Translations under genes and position numbers: made by a program
NCBI GenBank assembly: GCA_964445195.1
Contig: CAYUKA010000005.1
Span: 42,170-106,169 of the forward strand
Direction of reading: 5' to 3'
DNA length: 64,000 nt
From: UM-FILTER-47-13 sp964445195
GTDB taxonomy: Bacteria > Pseudomonadota > Alphaproteobacteria > Micavibrionales > Micavibrionaceae
The notes under the pieces: generated by a model
The model's input: the letters and a program-made list of their open reading frames with translations, nothing else
The model's database searches: none
Told to the model about the DNA's origin: nothing
Shown: positions 25,783-34,403 of the stretch, in pieces
Numbering within the stretch: the stretch's first letter is position 1
Layout: each line of letters starts with the position of its first letter

Positions 25783-27405
25783 ATGAGTGATCCACTGTTA
25801 AAAGTCCATAATCTTGACGTTGCCTTTCATACGCCGGGCGGCGTGTTTGAGGCCGTCAAAGGCGCTTCGTTCTCTATTGATAAGGGCGAAACCGTTGCGC
25901 TGGTTGGCGAATCCGGTTCCGGCAAATCGGTCACGGCGCTATCGGTCATGCAGCTCCTGCCTTACCCGCTGGCCCGGCACAGCGAGCGCTCTTCAGTGAA
26001 GTTCGCAGAAGACGAGCTGATCGGCGCGCCCGACTCCTTCATGCGCACGGTGCGCGGCCGCCGGATCGGGATGATTTTCCAGGAGCCGCAAAGCGCCCTG
26101 AACCCGCTGCATTCCATTGAACGGCAAATCGGCGAAGTGCTCAAACTGCACCAGGGGCTGGATAAGAACGACGTGAAAAAGCGCGTGCTTGAATTAATGG
26201 ATATGGTTGGCTTGCCGAAAATGAAAGAACGGCTGCACGCCTATCCGCATGAGCTGTCCGGCGGCCAGCGCCAGCGGGTGATGATCGCCATGGCGCTTGC
26301 CAACAACCCCGACCTGCTGATTGCCGACGAACCGACAACCGCGCTCGACGTCACGGTACAGGCGCAGATTTTGGAATTGCTAGATAAGCTGAAGCACGAG
26401 CTGGATATGGCCCTGCTGCTGATCACCCATGACCTCACCGTGGTCGAAAAGATGGCCGATCATGTCTGTGTCATGAAAAACGGCGAGATCGTCGAACAAA
26501 AGCCCGCCAAAGCCCTGTTCGCCAAACCGGAGCATGACTACACGAAAATGCTGCTCAGCGCCCAGCCGAAGGGCGCTGCCGTCGCCGTTAATGATAACGC
26601 GGTGCCGGTTGTCGCCGGGCAGGACATCAAAATTCATTTCCCGAAGAAGAAGACCTTCTGGGGCAAGACCAGCGAATGGGTCAAAGCCGTTGACGGTATC
26701 GACATCACCTGTCGCGCCGGCCAGACGATCGGGGTCGTCGGCGAATCCGGCTCCGGAAAATCAACGCTGGGTTTTGCCCTGCTGCGGCTGCTGCCCCTGA
26801 CCGGCGGCGCCGTGCAATTCCATGGCGAGGATATCAGCACCCGTAACCGCGGCAGGATGCGACCGCTGCGGCGCAAAATGCAGGTCGTGTTCCAGGACCC
26901 GTTCAGCTCCCTGTCGCCCCGCCTGACGGTCGAGAGCATTATCGGCGAGGGCCTGAAGGTCCATGAACCCGCTCTCAGCAGCACAGCCCGCACTGAGCAG
27001 GTCGTTGCCGCGCTTAAAGATGTCGGCCTCGACCCCGACACCCGCCACCGCTATCCGCACGAATTTTCCGGCGGCCAGCGCCAGCGCATCTCGATCGCCC
27101 GGGCGATGGTGCTGCGCCCGGAATTTATTGTGCTGGACGAACCCACCAGCGCGCTTGATTTATCGGTGCAGGCGCAGATCGTTGATTTGCTGCGCGGCCT
27201 GCAGGAAAAATATAACCTCGCCTATATGTTTATCAGCCACGATCTGCGCGTCGTCCGCGCGATGGCGCATGAACTGATTGTCATGAAAGACGGCCGCGTT
27301 GTCGAAGCCGGCCCGGCCGCCGCGATCTTTGATAACCCGCAGCAGGAATACACCAAAGCCCTGATGGACGCCGCCCTGAACCTGAAAGCGCGCAAAACCG
27401 GCTAG
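25783..27405 (+). CDS. yejF: ATPase subunit of Yej-type peptide ABC transporter (two ABC domains)
   Basis: A 540-residue protein with two complete ABC modules in tandem. The first has GESGSGKS, LSGGQRQRVMIAMAL and LLIADEPTTALDV; the second has GESGSGKS, FSGGQRQRISIARAM and FIVLDEPTSALDL. Each has its D- and H-loop (LITHDL, FISHDL). This fused arrangement is the YejF type. It would power the permeases encoded at 9.5 and 14.2 kb. The gene is last in the same order as the E. coli operon, although more than 20 kb from yejA. It overlaps the convergent ggt by four bases. Confidence 0.95.
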   Translation: MSDPLLKVHNLDVAFHTPGGVFEAVKGASFSIDKGETVALVGESGSGKSVTALSVMQLLPYPLARHSERSSVKFAEDELIGAPDSFMRTVRGRRIGMIFQEPQSALNPLHSIERQIGEVLKLHQGLDKNDVKKRVLELMDMVGLPKMKERLHAYPHELSGGQRQRVMIAMALANNPDLLIADEPTTALDVTVQAQILELLDKLKHELDMALLLITHDLTVVEKMADHVCVMKNGEIVEQKPAKALFAKPEHDYTKMLLSAQPKGAAVAVNDNAVPVVAGQDIKIHFPKKKTFWGKTSEWVKAVDGIDITCRAGQTIGVVGESGSGKSTLGFALLRLLPLTGGAVQFHGEDISTRNRGRMRPLRRKMQVVFQDPFSSLSPRLTVESIIGEGLKVHEPALSSTARTEQVVAALKDVGLDPDTRHRYPHEFSGGQRQRISIARAMVLRPEFIVLDEPTSALDLSVQAQIVDLLRGLQEKYNLAYMFISHDLRVVRAMAHELIVMKDGRVVEAGPAAAIFDNPQQEYTKALMDAALNLKARKTG

Positions 27406-29087
27406 CGCCCCAGCACTAAACCTTCGCGCCGCGGATCGGCAGCGCCGTGCATAACACCGTTCTTGAAGTGAATCGCCGTCAGGCCGGAATTCATATCGCC
27501 GACTTTAACCTCGTGCCCGGCCCGCTGAAGCGGCACCGCGTAATTGACCAGTCCCGGCTCCAGCTCCACCGTATCGCTGCGCGCCAGCGCATGCGGCATC
27601 GCCAGCGCACCATCAACGGCCATACCCCAGTCGATCATCGCCACCAGCCGCTGGGCGACAAAGCCGATAATCCGGCTACCGCCCGCCGAACCGATCACCA
27701 AGAACGGTGAGCCGTCCGGGCCAAAGGCAATCACCGGCGCCATGCTGGAGCGCGGGCGCTTGCCCGGCGCGGGACTATTGGCGCGGCCCGGTTCAAAATC
27801 AAAATCGGTCAACTGGTTGTTGAGCAAATAGCCGCCGGGTGTCATCACTTTGCTGCCGAACGCCGTTTCAACCGTCGTCGTCATCGACAATATATTGCCC
27901 TGTGCATCGACAACCGAGATATGCGCGGTGCCGCCTTCATGACCCGGAAAACCGGCGCTGACTTCGGTTTGCGCGCCGGTATTCAGGATCAGCGCCCGCC
28001 GCTGCGCCAGATAGGCCGGGTCGAGCAAAGCCGTGCCCGGCGTATCGACATGATCAGGGTCGGCCATATATTTGTTGCGGTCAGCAAAGGCCAGCCGCGA
28101 AGCTTCCCCAAGATTATGCAGCGGCGCAAAATCGAGCGCGCCACCCATATCCAGCCCTTCGAGCAGGCCGAGAATATAAAGCACCGTCAGCCCGCCCGAA
28201 GACGGCTCGCCCATCGAACAGACCCGGTAACCGCGATACGGGCCGCAAACGGGCGCGCGGCGCTTCACTTCATAAACGGCGAAATCCTCCGCCGTCAGGC
28301 GCCCGCCCTGCGCCTGCACCAATCCGGCAATCGTGCGGGCTTCGCCCTGATAGAACCAGCGCGCACCGCTTTCACGGAAACGGCGCAAAGTTTCGGCATA
28401 GGCCGGGTTGCGCAGCCGTTCACCCGCCTGTTTCGGATGGCCGTCTTCATGCAGGAAATAGGCGCGCGTTGCGTCAAACAACGCCAGCCTCTCGGCATCA
28501 TGGGCGATCATCCCGGCCAGGCGCGGACTGATCGCAAACCCCTCTTCCGCCAGCCGGATCGCCGCCTCGAACGATTCGCCCTGTTTTAGCGCCCCGAATT
28601 CACGATGCAGCGTGTTCAGCAAGGCCGGAACACCCGGCACGCCAACGGGCAGGCCGCCGGTCGCGGCATCGTAAAATGCCATTGTCTCACCGTCCGGGGT
28701 CAGGAACATATCCGCCGTCGCCGCCGCCGGCGCGGTTTCCCGCCCGTCCCAGCTTGTCAGCGTGCCGCTGTCCGCCTCGTAATACAGCGCAAACGCGCCG
28801 CCGCCGAAACCGGAGGATTGCGGCTCCACCAACCCGAGCACCAACTGCGCCGCAATCCCGGCATCCGCCGCCGTCCCGCCCTGCGCCAGAATGTCATAGG
28901 CCGCCTGCGTCGCCAGCGGATGCGACGTTACCGCCATAAATGATTCGCCACTAACGGCCTGTTTTTCAATGATATCAGTGGCAATTTCCGGGGCCGGCCG
29001 CTCCTGCGCCTTTACCGGCGTTACAAGGAGTAAGAGGACAAATATTTGAAAAAAATTAATAAATAGCGGTCTAAAATGGAAGATCAT
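27402..29087 (-). CDS. ggt: Gamma-glutamyltransferase, exported
   Basis: A 561-residue Ntn-hydrolase precursor. A signal peptide (MIFHFRPLFINFFQIFVLLL ... PVKA) directs it to the periplasm. The proenzyme would self-cleave before the Thr of GGTAHISVVD; other signatures are QSSGFGGGAFALYY, WDGRETAP, GEPSSGGLTVLY and GSAGGSRIIGFV. It hydrolyses or transfers gamma-glutamyl groups such as those of glutathione. The frame is open to 29357, but that part is opposite rpsU; the ATG at 29087 has AAGGA nine bases before it and a perfect signal peptide. Confidence 0.93.
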   Translation of the reverse strand: MIFHFRPLFINFFQIFVLLLLVTPVKAQERPAPEIATDIIEKQAVSGESFMAVTSHPLATQAAYDILAQGGTAADAGIAAQLVLGLVEPQSSGFGGGAFALYYEADSGTLTSWDGRETAPAAATADMFLTPDGETMAFYDAATGGLPVGVPGVPALLNTLHREFGALKQGESFEAAIRLAEEGFAISPRLAGMIAHDAERLALFDATRAYFLHEDGHPKQAGERLRNPAYAETLRRFRESGARWFYQGEARTIAGLVQAQGGRLTAEDFAVYEVKRRAPVCGPYRGYRVCSMGEPSSGGLTVLYILGLLEGLDMGGALDFAPLHNLGEASRLAFADRNKYMADPDHVDTPGTALLDPAYLAQRRALILNTGAQTEVSAGFPGHEGGTAHISVVDAQGNILSMTTTVETAFGSKVMTPGGYLLNNQLTDFDFEPGRANSPAPGKRPRSSMAPVIAFGPDGSPFLVIGSAGGSRIIGFVAQRLVAMIDWGMAVDGALAMPHALARSDTVELEPGLVNYAVPLQRAGHEVKVGDMNSGLTAIHFKNGVMHGAADPRREGLVLGR

Positions 29088-29175
29088 GCATTTTTTCCTT
29101 GCTTTCAGGGCTACGGGTCTATAGGAATGCATGGATTTTACAACAAAACCAGAGACATGAAAGAGGTGATTTGAA

Positions 29176-29376
29176 GTGGTAAGCGTAACCGTACGCGATA
29201 ACAATGTCGACCAGGCGCTGAAAGTCCTGAAAAAGAAAATGCAACGCGAAGGCATTTTCCGGGAAATGAAGCTCCGCCGCGACTTTGAGAAGCCGTCGCA
29301 GAAGAAGAAACGCGAAAAGGCCGAAGCCGTGCGCCGCTGGCGCAAGATGGAGCGCAAGAAGCGCGACCGCGATTAA
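29176..29376 (+). CDS. rpsU: 30S ribosomal protein bS21 (GTG start)
   Basis: A 66-residue very basic protein: VSVTVRDNNVDQALKVLKKK, FREMKLRRDFEKPSQKKKRE, then an Arg/Lys-rich tail. This is the typical bS21, which helps 30S subunits engage mRNA. The GTG start follows AAAGAGGTGATTTGAA, a good ribosome site. A strong intrinsic terminator follows 31 bases downstream. It is divergent from ggt. Confidence 0.95.
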   Translation: MVSVTVRDNNVDQALKVLKKKMQREGIFREMKLRRDFEKPSQKKKREKAEAVRRWRKMERKKRDRD

Positions 29377-29407
29377 CAGGCCGATCTGTTATCACACCAC
29401 CAAAATC

Positions 29408-29437
29408 AGCCGGGTTCATCACGATCCCGGCTTTTTT
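29408..29437 (+). terminator. Intrinsic terminator after rpsU
   Basis: AGCCGGG (29408-29414) and CCCGGCT (29426-29432) form a perfect 7-bp stem with an 11-base loop, followed by TTTTTT. Confidence 0.85.
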
Positions 29438-29467
29438 ATTGCCTGTATTTGCAGTACAGTGCCTGCC

Positions 29468-30724
29468 ATGAAACTCACCGTCAATGATGCCATTCGAATC
29501 TGCCAGTGGGGGCTGGCCATCGCCGTCCTGTTGCTGGGCGTATATATGTCCTGGGGCGGTAAAACCAAATGGATCATTATCGGCAATGCCGTCCATGCGC
29601 TGCCGCTGGTATCGCTTTTACTGCCGTGGCAAACCTTGCGGGCCGTCATGCTGTGGTTCGGCGTTTTTCTGGTTATGCAGAACGGCTACTCGCTGCTGAC
29701 CTATAAAACCGAACTCTACAAAACCCTGCCGAAAAATATGCATGATGAGTTTATCGTTTCCGGCGATATCTTGCGCAGCATCAAAGGCCACCAGACAGTC
29801 ACAACGGACGCGTATGGGTTCCGCGTTACAAAAGATATCGATTACAGCGATGAGACGCCTTACCGCATTTTCGCGATCGGCGCCTCGACAACAGAGCAAA
29901 TCCTGCTCGATGATCACAAAACATGGACGCATCTTTTACAGGAGCGCCTCGGCGGCAACACGGAGATCATCAATACCGGGCTGTCCGGTCTGCGCGCCGA
30001 GCATCATCTTGCAACATTCGAGGCGATCCTGCCGCTGAACCCGGATATGGCAGTGTTCCTGATCGGCGTTAATGACTGGAACAGGCATATCCGCGAACAG
30101 TTCGGCTCCCGCCACTACCAGGTGAACAGGTTCCGCCACAGCCTAACCGTGCAGGCCATTCGCGACGGAATCAAAAAACTGCGGCATAGTGCGAAGAAAA
30201 CGGCCAAAGAGCTATCGGGCGAAACGGGAATCCGGCAGGAAAAAGGAAACTTCTATAAAGACAAGCGCGAAGCCCTGACCCGGCGCACGACCATGCACTC
30301 ATGGCAACCGCAGGAGATCGACCGGCGCTATGGCCGCACACTGGCGCAGATTGCCGACAGATGTACCGCCGCACAAATCAAGTGTGTCTTCCTGACCCAG
30401 CCGCACGGCTATGCCGCCGATATCAGCGATGAATACAAGGCCAGCTTCTGGATGACCCCGTTCAATGAAGACTTCACACTCGATCTCCCCTCGCTGATTC
30501 ATGTCGCCGCTTTATACAATAACGCGCTGACAGACTTTGCCTGCGCGAACGGCCTGTATGTGTTCGATCTCGCCGCCGTTATACCCGCCGGTTTTGAAAG
30601 CTTTTACGATGACGTGCATTTTAACGAACCGGGCGCACAGGCTGTCGCGGCCGCCCTGGCCCCGCAAATAAAAACGATTATGCAAGCGCCGGCGCCGCGG
30701 CAGGCGGAGTCAGGGGCCTGCTGA
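29468..30724 (+). CDS. Membrane-anchored SGNH/GDSL-type hydrolase
   Basis: A 418-residue protein with three hydrophobic segments near residues 14-28, 34-52 and 58-75, then an SGNH hydrolase domain. The catalytic Ser is about residue 140 in FAIGASTTEQ; the Gly block is NTGLSG, the Asn block LIGVNDW, and the Asp-His pair is in DDVHFNEPGA. Such proteins often modify cell-surface polysaccharides or lipids, for example as acyl esterases; the substrate is unknown. ATG 29468 follows the rpsU terminator; longer forms would read through it. Its last 47 bases overlap the 3' end of the convergent aminopeptidase P gene. Confidence 0.85.
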   Translation: MKLTVNDAIRICQWGLAIAVLLLGVYMSWGGKTKWIIIGNAVHALPLVSLLLPWQTLRAVMLWFGVFLVMQNGYSLLTYKTELYKTLPKNMHDEFIVSGDILRSIKGHQTVTTDAYGFRVTKDIDYSDETPYRIFAIGASTTEQILLDDHKTWTHLLQERLGGNTEIINTGLSGLRAEHHLATFEAILPLNPDMAVFLIGVNDWNRHIREQFGSRHYQVNRFRHSLTVQAIRDGIKKLRHSAKKTAKELSGETGIRQEKGNFYKDKREALTRRTTMHSWQPQEIDRRYGRTLAQIADRCTAAQIKCVFLTQPHGYAADISDEYKASFWMTPFNEDFTLDLPSLIHVAALYNNALTDFACANGLYVFDLAAVIPAGFESFYDDVHFNEPGAQAVAAALAPQIKTIMQAPAPRQAESGAC

Positions 30725-32534
30725 CCGGCGCGGTTTTCTCTCTCAGCCACGCCTGCTCGTCTGCATCCAGATAAGGGCTCAGCTCGTTATAAACCCGCTC
30801 ATGGTAGTCATTGAGCCATTTGATTTCATCGGCGTCCAGCAGGTCGACATCCACCAGTCTCAGGTCGATCGGCGTCAGGGAAATCGTGTTGAAGCACAGC
30901 TTTACTTCGCCTTTTTTATCCGTGCATTTCTCGACTACCACAACATTTTCCCAACGAATACCAAAGCCGTTTTCTTCGTTATTCTCATCCGTTTCATAAT
31001 AGCCGGGCTCGTTGGACATCACCATGCCAGGTTTCAGCACTCTGTCTATGCCAGACGAAATCATGCTGCAACTGCCATGCACCGACAGGCGTCTGTCAAT
31101 ATCGTGTCCCGTGCCGTGGTTGTAGTCATAGCCTTCTTTAAGTAAGAACTGCCGCGCCAGCATATCGATCTCTTTGCCTGTCTTGCCCTCCTTAAACACG
31201 GCGCTCGCCACGGCGATATGGCCTTTCAGAACACGTGTGGACATCTTAACCATATGATCCGTCGGCGTACCGACGGCCCATACACGGGTATTATCCGTCG
31301 TGCCGTTTTCATACTGTGCGCCACTGTCAACCAGCAGGAGATTATCCGATGTAATCGTGGCATTCGATTGTTCATCAACAGCGTAATGGGTGATCGCGCC
31401 ATTGGGTCCCCACCCCGCAATCGTCTCAAAACTCTCTTCCAGGAAACCGGGCTGCTCTTTTCGAAAAGCATGCAGCTTTTCAACGACATCCAGCTCTGTC
31501 ATGCCGCCTTTGGGCGCGTTTTCATCGACCCATTTCCAGAATTTTGTCAGCGCCACACCGTCTTTGATGTGAACATCTTTCATGTGCTTTAATTCTGTTT
31601 CGTTTTTGATGATTTTGGCAGCAGCCACCGGATCATCCATATGCTCCAGCGCCGCACCCGCATCTTTCAAAAAACTTTCAAACCATTGCGGGGCGCTGCT
31701 TTCATCAATCAGGATTTTTCCTTTTGCCGCCAGGGCCGTCAATTCTGCCGGAATCTCTTCGAACTCATAAATCGTCACGTCGGGCCCGATATGCTCCCGC
31801 ACCTCATCCGTTATCTTGTCAGACGGAATAAACCAGTCGACATGCCCGTCGTCATGCACCACGGCATAGGACAGGGCAAAAGGCGTGTAGGGCACATCGC
31901 CTCCCCTGATATTCAAAAGCCACGCGATAGAGTCCGGCGCTGTCAGAAGTATCGCCGCCGCATCGGCCTCCCGGACTTTTTGCACCACAGCCGCACGTTT
32001 ATCAGCGGAGGATTCCCCGGCATACTCCTCCGGATCTATTACAGCTTTAGCTGCCGGATGCTCCGGCTGGTCGTCCCATATAGCATCAATCAAATTGCCT
32101 TCGATCGGCACCAGCTTGATATTGCGTTTATCAAGCTCTGATTGCAGAGCAGAAATGTTCCGCACTGTATGCAGATGCGGGTCGTACCCCACTGAACCGC
32201 CTTGCGGCACAGCATCGTTTATAGCCGCCGCAATCGACTTTGCCGTCGGACGGAATATTTTGGTTCCGAACAAGGCCGGATCAACCTGTTTTGCAAGTTG
32301 GATATCATAGCGCCCGTCAGACGTCACAAGCGCCTTATCCTGCCCGATAACGGCCATACCGGCACTCCCGGTAAAACCCGTCAGCCACGCCAGACGTGCC
32401 GCCCGCGCCGGCACGTATTCGCCCTGCCATTCATCGGCGCGCGGCACCAGATAGCCGTCAAGTTCTTTTTCTGCCAGCTTGTCCCGAAGGGCCGCCAATT
32501 TTTTACTACTGTTTTTCATCTGTGTCTCTGTCAT
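30678..32534 (-). CDS. pepP: Xaa-Pro aminopeptidase (M24B, long form)
   Basis: A 618-residue cytosolic aminopeptidase P with two creatinase-like N-terminal domains (from LAALRDKLAEKELDGYLVPR) and a C-terminal pita-bread domain. Metal ligands are visible in LLVDSGAQY, GTTDNTR, HGTGHDID, SNEPGYY and IRWENVVVVE. The His-containing motif, usually GTGHGVG followed by VHE, is changed to GTGHDIDRRLSVHG, a notable deviation near the active site although the ligands remain. The protein removes an N-terminal residue before proline. The symbol is used in the broad family sense. Confidence 0.9.
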   Translation of the reverse strand: MTETQMKNSSKKLAALRDKLAEKELDGYLVPRADEWQGEYVPARAARLAWLTGFTGSAGMAVIGQDKALVTSDGRYDIQLAKQVDPALFGTKIFRPTAKSIAAAINDAVPQGGSVGYDPHLHTVRNISALQSELDKRNIKLVPIEGNLIDAIWDDQPEHPAAKAVIDPEEYAGESSADKRAAVVQKVREADAAAILLTAPDSIAWLLNIRGGDVPYTPFALSYAVVHDDGHVDWFIPSDKITDEVREHIGPDVTIYEFEEIPAELTALAAKGKILIDESSAPQWFESFLKDAGAALEHMDDPVAAAKIIKNETELKHMKDVHIKDGVALTKFWKWVDENAPKGGMTELDVVEKLHAFRKEQPGFLEESFETIAGWGPNGAITHYAVDEQSNATITSDNLLLVDSGAQYENGTTDNTRVWAVGTPTDHMVKMSTRVLKGHIAVASAVFKEGKTGKEIDMLARQFLLKEGYDYNHGTGHDIDRRLSVHGSCSMISSGIDRVLKPGMVMSNEPGYYETDENNEENGFGIRWENVVVVEKCTDKKGEVKLCFNTISLTPIDLRLVDVDLLDADEIKWLNDYHERVYNELSPYLDADEQAWLREKTAPVSRPLTPPAAAPALA

Positions 32535-32581
32535 AATATTCTGGTTTTATAGTGTTTTTCTTTTGTTGACCACTTTTTTTG

Positions 32582-33436
32582 ATGACGCAATCGCAAATAC
32601 ATAAACCGGCTCATATCATCGTCTTTGGTAACGAGAAAGGCGGGTCGGGAAAATCAACCTCGGCGATGCATACGGCGATCGCCTTGCTGCGGCTTGATTA
32701 CAAGGTCGGTACGATTGATCTCGACGCCCGGCAGGGCACGCTGACGCGCTACCTGCAAAACCGCTGGAACCATATCGATGTAACGCGGCAGGCGCTGCCG
32801 AATCCTGTCCACATGGCGATTCCGCAAAGCACGATCGACAACCTTGAAGGCCGCGAGGACGAAGAAAAGAGCTTTCTGGCCATGGCGCTTGACGAACTAC
32901 AGGCCCAGTGCGATTTCATCGTGATCGACACGCCCGGTACGGATAATCACCTGAGCCGCATCGGCCACGGCCGCGCCGATACGCTGGTGACACCACTCAA
33001 TGACAGTTTTATTGATCTTGACGTGCTGGCGCGGATCGACCCGGAGACGCACGAGATCAGCGGCCCGTCAATCTATACACTGATGATCGAGGAGCAAAAT
33101 CTCGCCCGGATCGAGCGCGGCGACAAACCGATGCACTGGATCGTCATGCGCAACCGCCTGTCGCATCTTGACGCCCGCAACAAGCAGGACATCGCCGCAC
33201 TGCTTGGAAAGATGAGCGAATCATTCGGCTTTGCGCTGGTGCCCGGCTTCGGCGAACGGGTGATTTTCCGCGAACTGTTCCTCAAGGGGCTGACGCTGCT
33301 CGATCTGAAAGAAGAAGACCAGCCCCTGACTCTGTCGCACCTCGCGGCGCGGCAGGAAGTGCGGCAGCTTATACAGGTAATCGGGCCGGAAAAAATCCGC
33401 GGCTATGCCTTTTCACAAAAACAATTGTCATCCTGA
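32582..33436 (+). CDS. mipZ: Division-plane positioning ATPase MipZ
   Basis: A 284-residue ParA/MinD-family ATPase. The deviant Walker A motif is FGNEKGGSGKST (about 15-26); IDLDARQGTLTRYLQNR, VIDTPGTDNHLSRIGHGRAD and VTPLNDSFIDLDVL follow. The last three stretches and RNRLSHLDARN are characteristic of MipZ, which forms a gradient from the cell poles and blocks FtsZ assembly away from midcell in alphaproteobacteria. The ATG at 32582 is preferred over the adjacent TTG. The last codons and the TGA stop are read from a palindromic repeat arm that starts at 33424. Confidence 0.93.
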   Translation: MTQSQIHKPAHIIVFGNEKGGSGKSTSAMHTAIALLRLDYKVGTIDLDARQGTLTRYLQNRWNHIDVTRQALPNPVHMAIPQSTIDNLEGREDEEKSFLAMALDELQAQCDFIVIDTPGTDNHLSRIGHGRADTLVTPLNDSFIDLDVLARIDPETHEISGPSIYTLMIEEQNLARIERGDKPMHWIVMRNRLSHLDARNKQDIAALLGKMSESFGFALVPGFGERVIFRELFLKGLTLLDLKEEDQPLTLSHLAARQEVRQLIQVIGPEKIRGYAFSQKQLSS

Positions 33437-33513
33437 GAAATGAAATGACAATGAAATGACGAAGAATCTTTTAGACCCTGATACAGATTCTTCGCTTCGC
33501 TCAGAATGACAAT
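33424..33513. repeat. Palindromic repeat (GTCATCCTGA / AAGAATCT type)
   Basis: The outer arms ATTGTCATCCTGA (33424-33436) and TCAGAATGACAAT (33501-33513) pair with one mismatch; the inner arms GAAGAATCT (33461-33469) and AGATTCTTC (33485-33493) pair perfectly. The left arm provides the end and the stop codon of mipZ. Confidence 0.85.
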
Positions 33514-33530
33514 TCATTTAGGATATTGCC

Positions 33531-33989
33531 ATGCATTACCTTTTGCTCGGCATCGGTGTTATCCTCGGCGTGTACGGCCTGTACCGCTTCTTTATTAACG
33601 CCAATTTAAAGCAGATCACCGCCCTGTTCATGGTCGCCGGCTTTATCATCATTTGCGCGGCGCTGTTTTATCTCGCCGTCACCGGCCGCCTGCCTGCCGC
33701 GCTTGGCCTGTTGGCCGCATTATGGCCGATCGCCCTGTCAATCTGGCACCGCAAGCGGCGCGCTCAACAAGGCCATGACGGACAATCACAGGATTATGAC
33801 ACGCCCCCCGCCGCCGGGCCGATGACCCGCCGTGAAGCGCTGGAAATACTGGGTCTGGCCGAGGGCGCCAGCACCAAAGAGATCAGGGACTCCTATAACC
33901 GCCTGATCAAGAAGGTTCACCCGGACCAGGAAGGTTCGCAATGGCTGGCGGCCAAACTCAATCAGGCCAAGGATATTTTGCTTGACTGA
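33531..33989 (+). CDS. Membrane protein with C-terminal J-domain
   Basis: A 152-residue protein with hydrophobic segments at about 4-20, 31-50 and 57-73, then a cytosolic J-like domain (MTRREALEILGLAEGASTKEI ... IKKVHPDQEGSQWLAAKLN). The HPD motif that stimulates Hsp70/DnaK ATPase is present. This short membrane-anchored DnaJ type is common next to housekeeping genes in alphaproteobacteria. The client is unknown. No clear ribosome site is visible (GGATATTGCC). Confidence 0.85.
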   Translation: MHYLLLGIGVILGVYGLYRFFINANLKQITALFMVAGFIIICAALFYLAVTGRLPAALGLLAALWPIALSIWHRKRRAQQGHDGQSQDYDTPPAAGPMTRREALEILGLAEGASTKEIRDSYNRLIKKVHPDQEGSQWLAAKLNQAKDILLD

Positions 33990-34041
33990 TATTATATTTT
34001 CATAATATAAAGCAGCGGCTTTTTATTGTATGGAGAGACAC

Positions 34042-34308
34042 ATGAGCGAAGAGTTTCAAGTCGGTGATCACCTCAGGTTAAAAGAGGGGTTTAGCCCAGT
34101 CTCAGGGCGGCTTTGGTCGGATCTCATAGACCTTCCCGCAGGGACAAAAGTCAGAGTCTATGGTAAAAGTCTTGCAGGTAATCTCAGGCTGGCCACACTT
34201 CATGCCGATGAAGACCCGCAAGGTTACCCCGAAGGCTATCACCTGACGAGCAGTCAATTTGAAGCCTGGGAAAGAATATCGACACCGGCGGCCACACCAA
34301 CGTCCTAA
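34042..34308 (+). CDS. Hypothetical protein, 88 aa
   Basis: A small soluble protein starting MSEEFQVGDHLRLKEGFSP, with GTKVRVYGKSLAGNLRLATL; the pattern suggests a small beta-barrel of the kind found in SH3- or KOW-like folds, but I cannot name it. ATGGAGAGACAC immediately upstream contains a GGAG site for the ATG at 34042; an in-frame ATG at 34030 is within that site. An AT-rich TTGACT ... TAATAT pair 30-60 bases upstream has only 15 bases of spacing. Confidence 0.6.
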   Translation: MSEEFQVGDHLRLKEGFSPVSGRLWSDLIDLPAGTKVRVYGKSLAGNLRLATLHADEDPQGYPEGYHLTSSQFEAWERISTPAATPTS

Positions 34309-34329
34309 GCCCCTCATATCACAGCCCTG

Positions 34330-34361
34330 ACAGGAACGGCTTGAAACCGGGCCGTTTCTGT
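34330..34361 (+). terminator. Strong hairpin without T-run upstream of galU
   Basis: ACAGGAACGGC (34330-34340) and GCCGTTTCTGT (34351-34361) form an 11-bp stem with one G-T pair and a 10-base loop. It may be a Rho-dependent end of the preceding gene or a structure in the galU leader. Confidence 0.45.
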
Positions 34362-34403
34362 GTAAAGACTCGGACTCTGGATCAATAAAGTCTATGCCTT
34401 TTG

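Noticed and set aside
33982..34008. TTGACT ... TAATAT as promoter for the 88-residue gene
   Set aside because: Spacing is only 15 bases, so it is mentioned but not listed as a feature.
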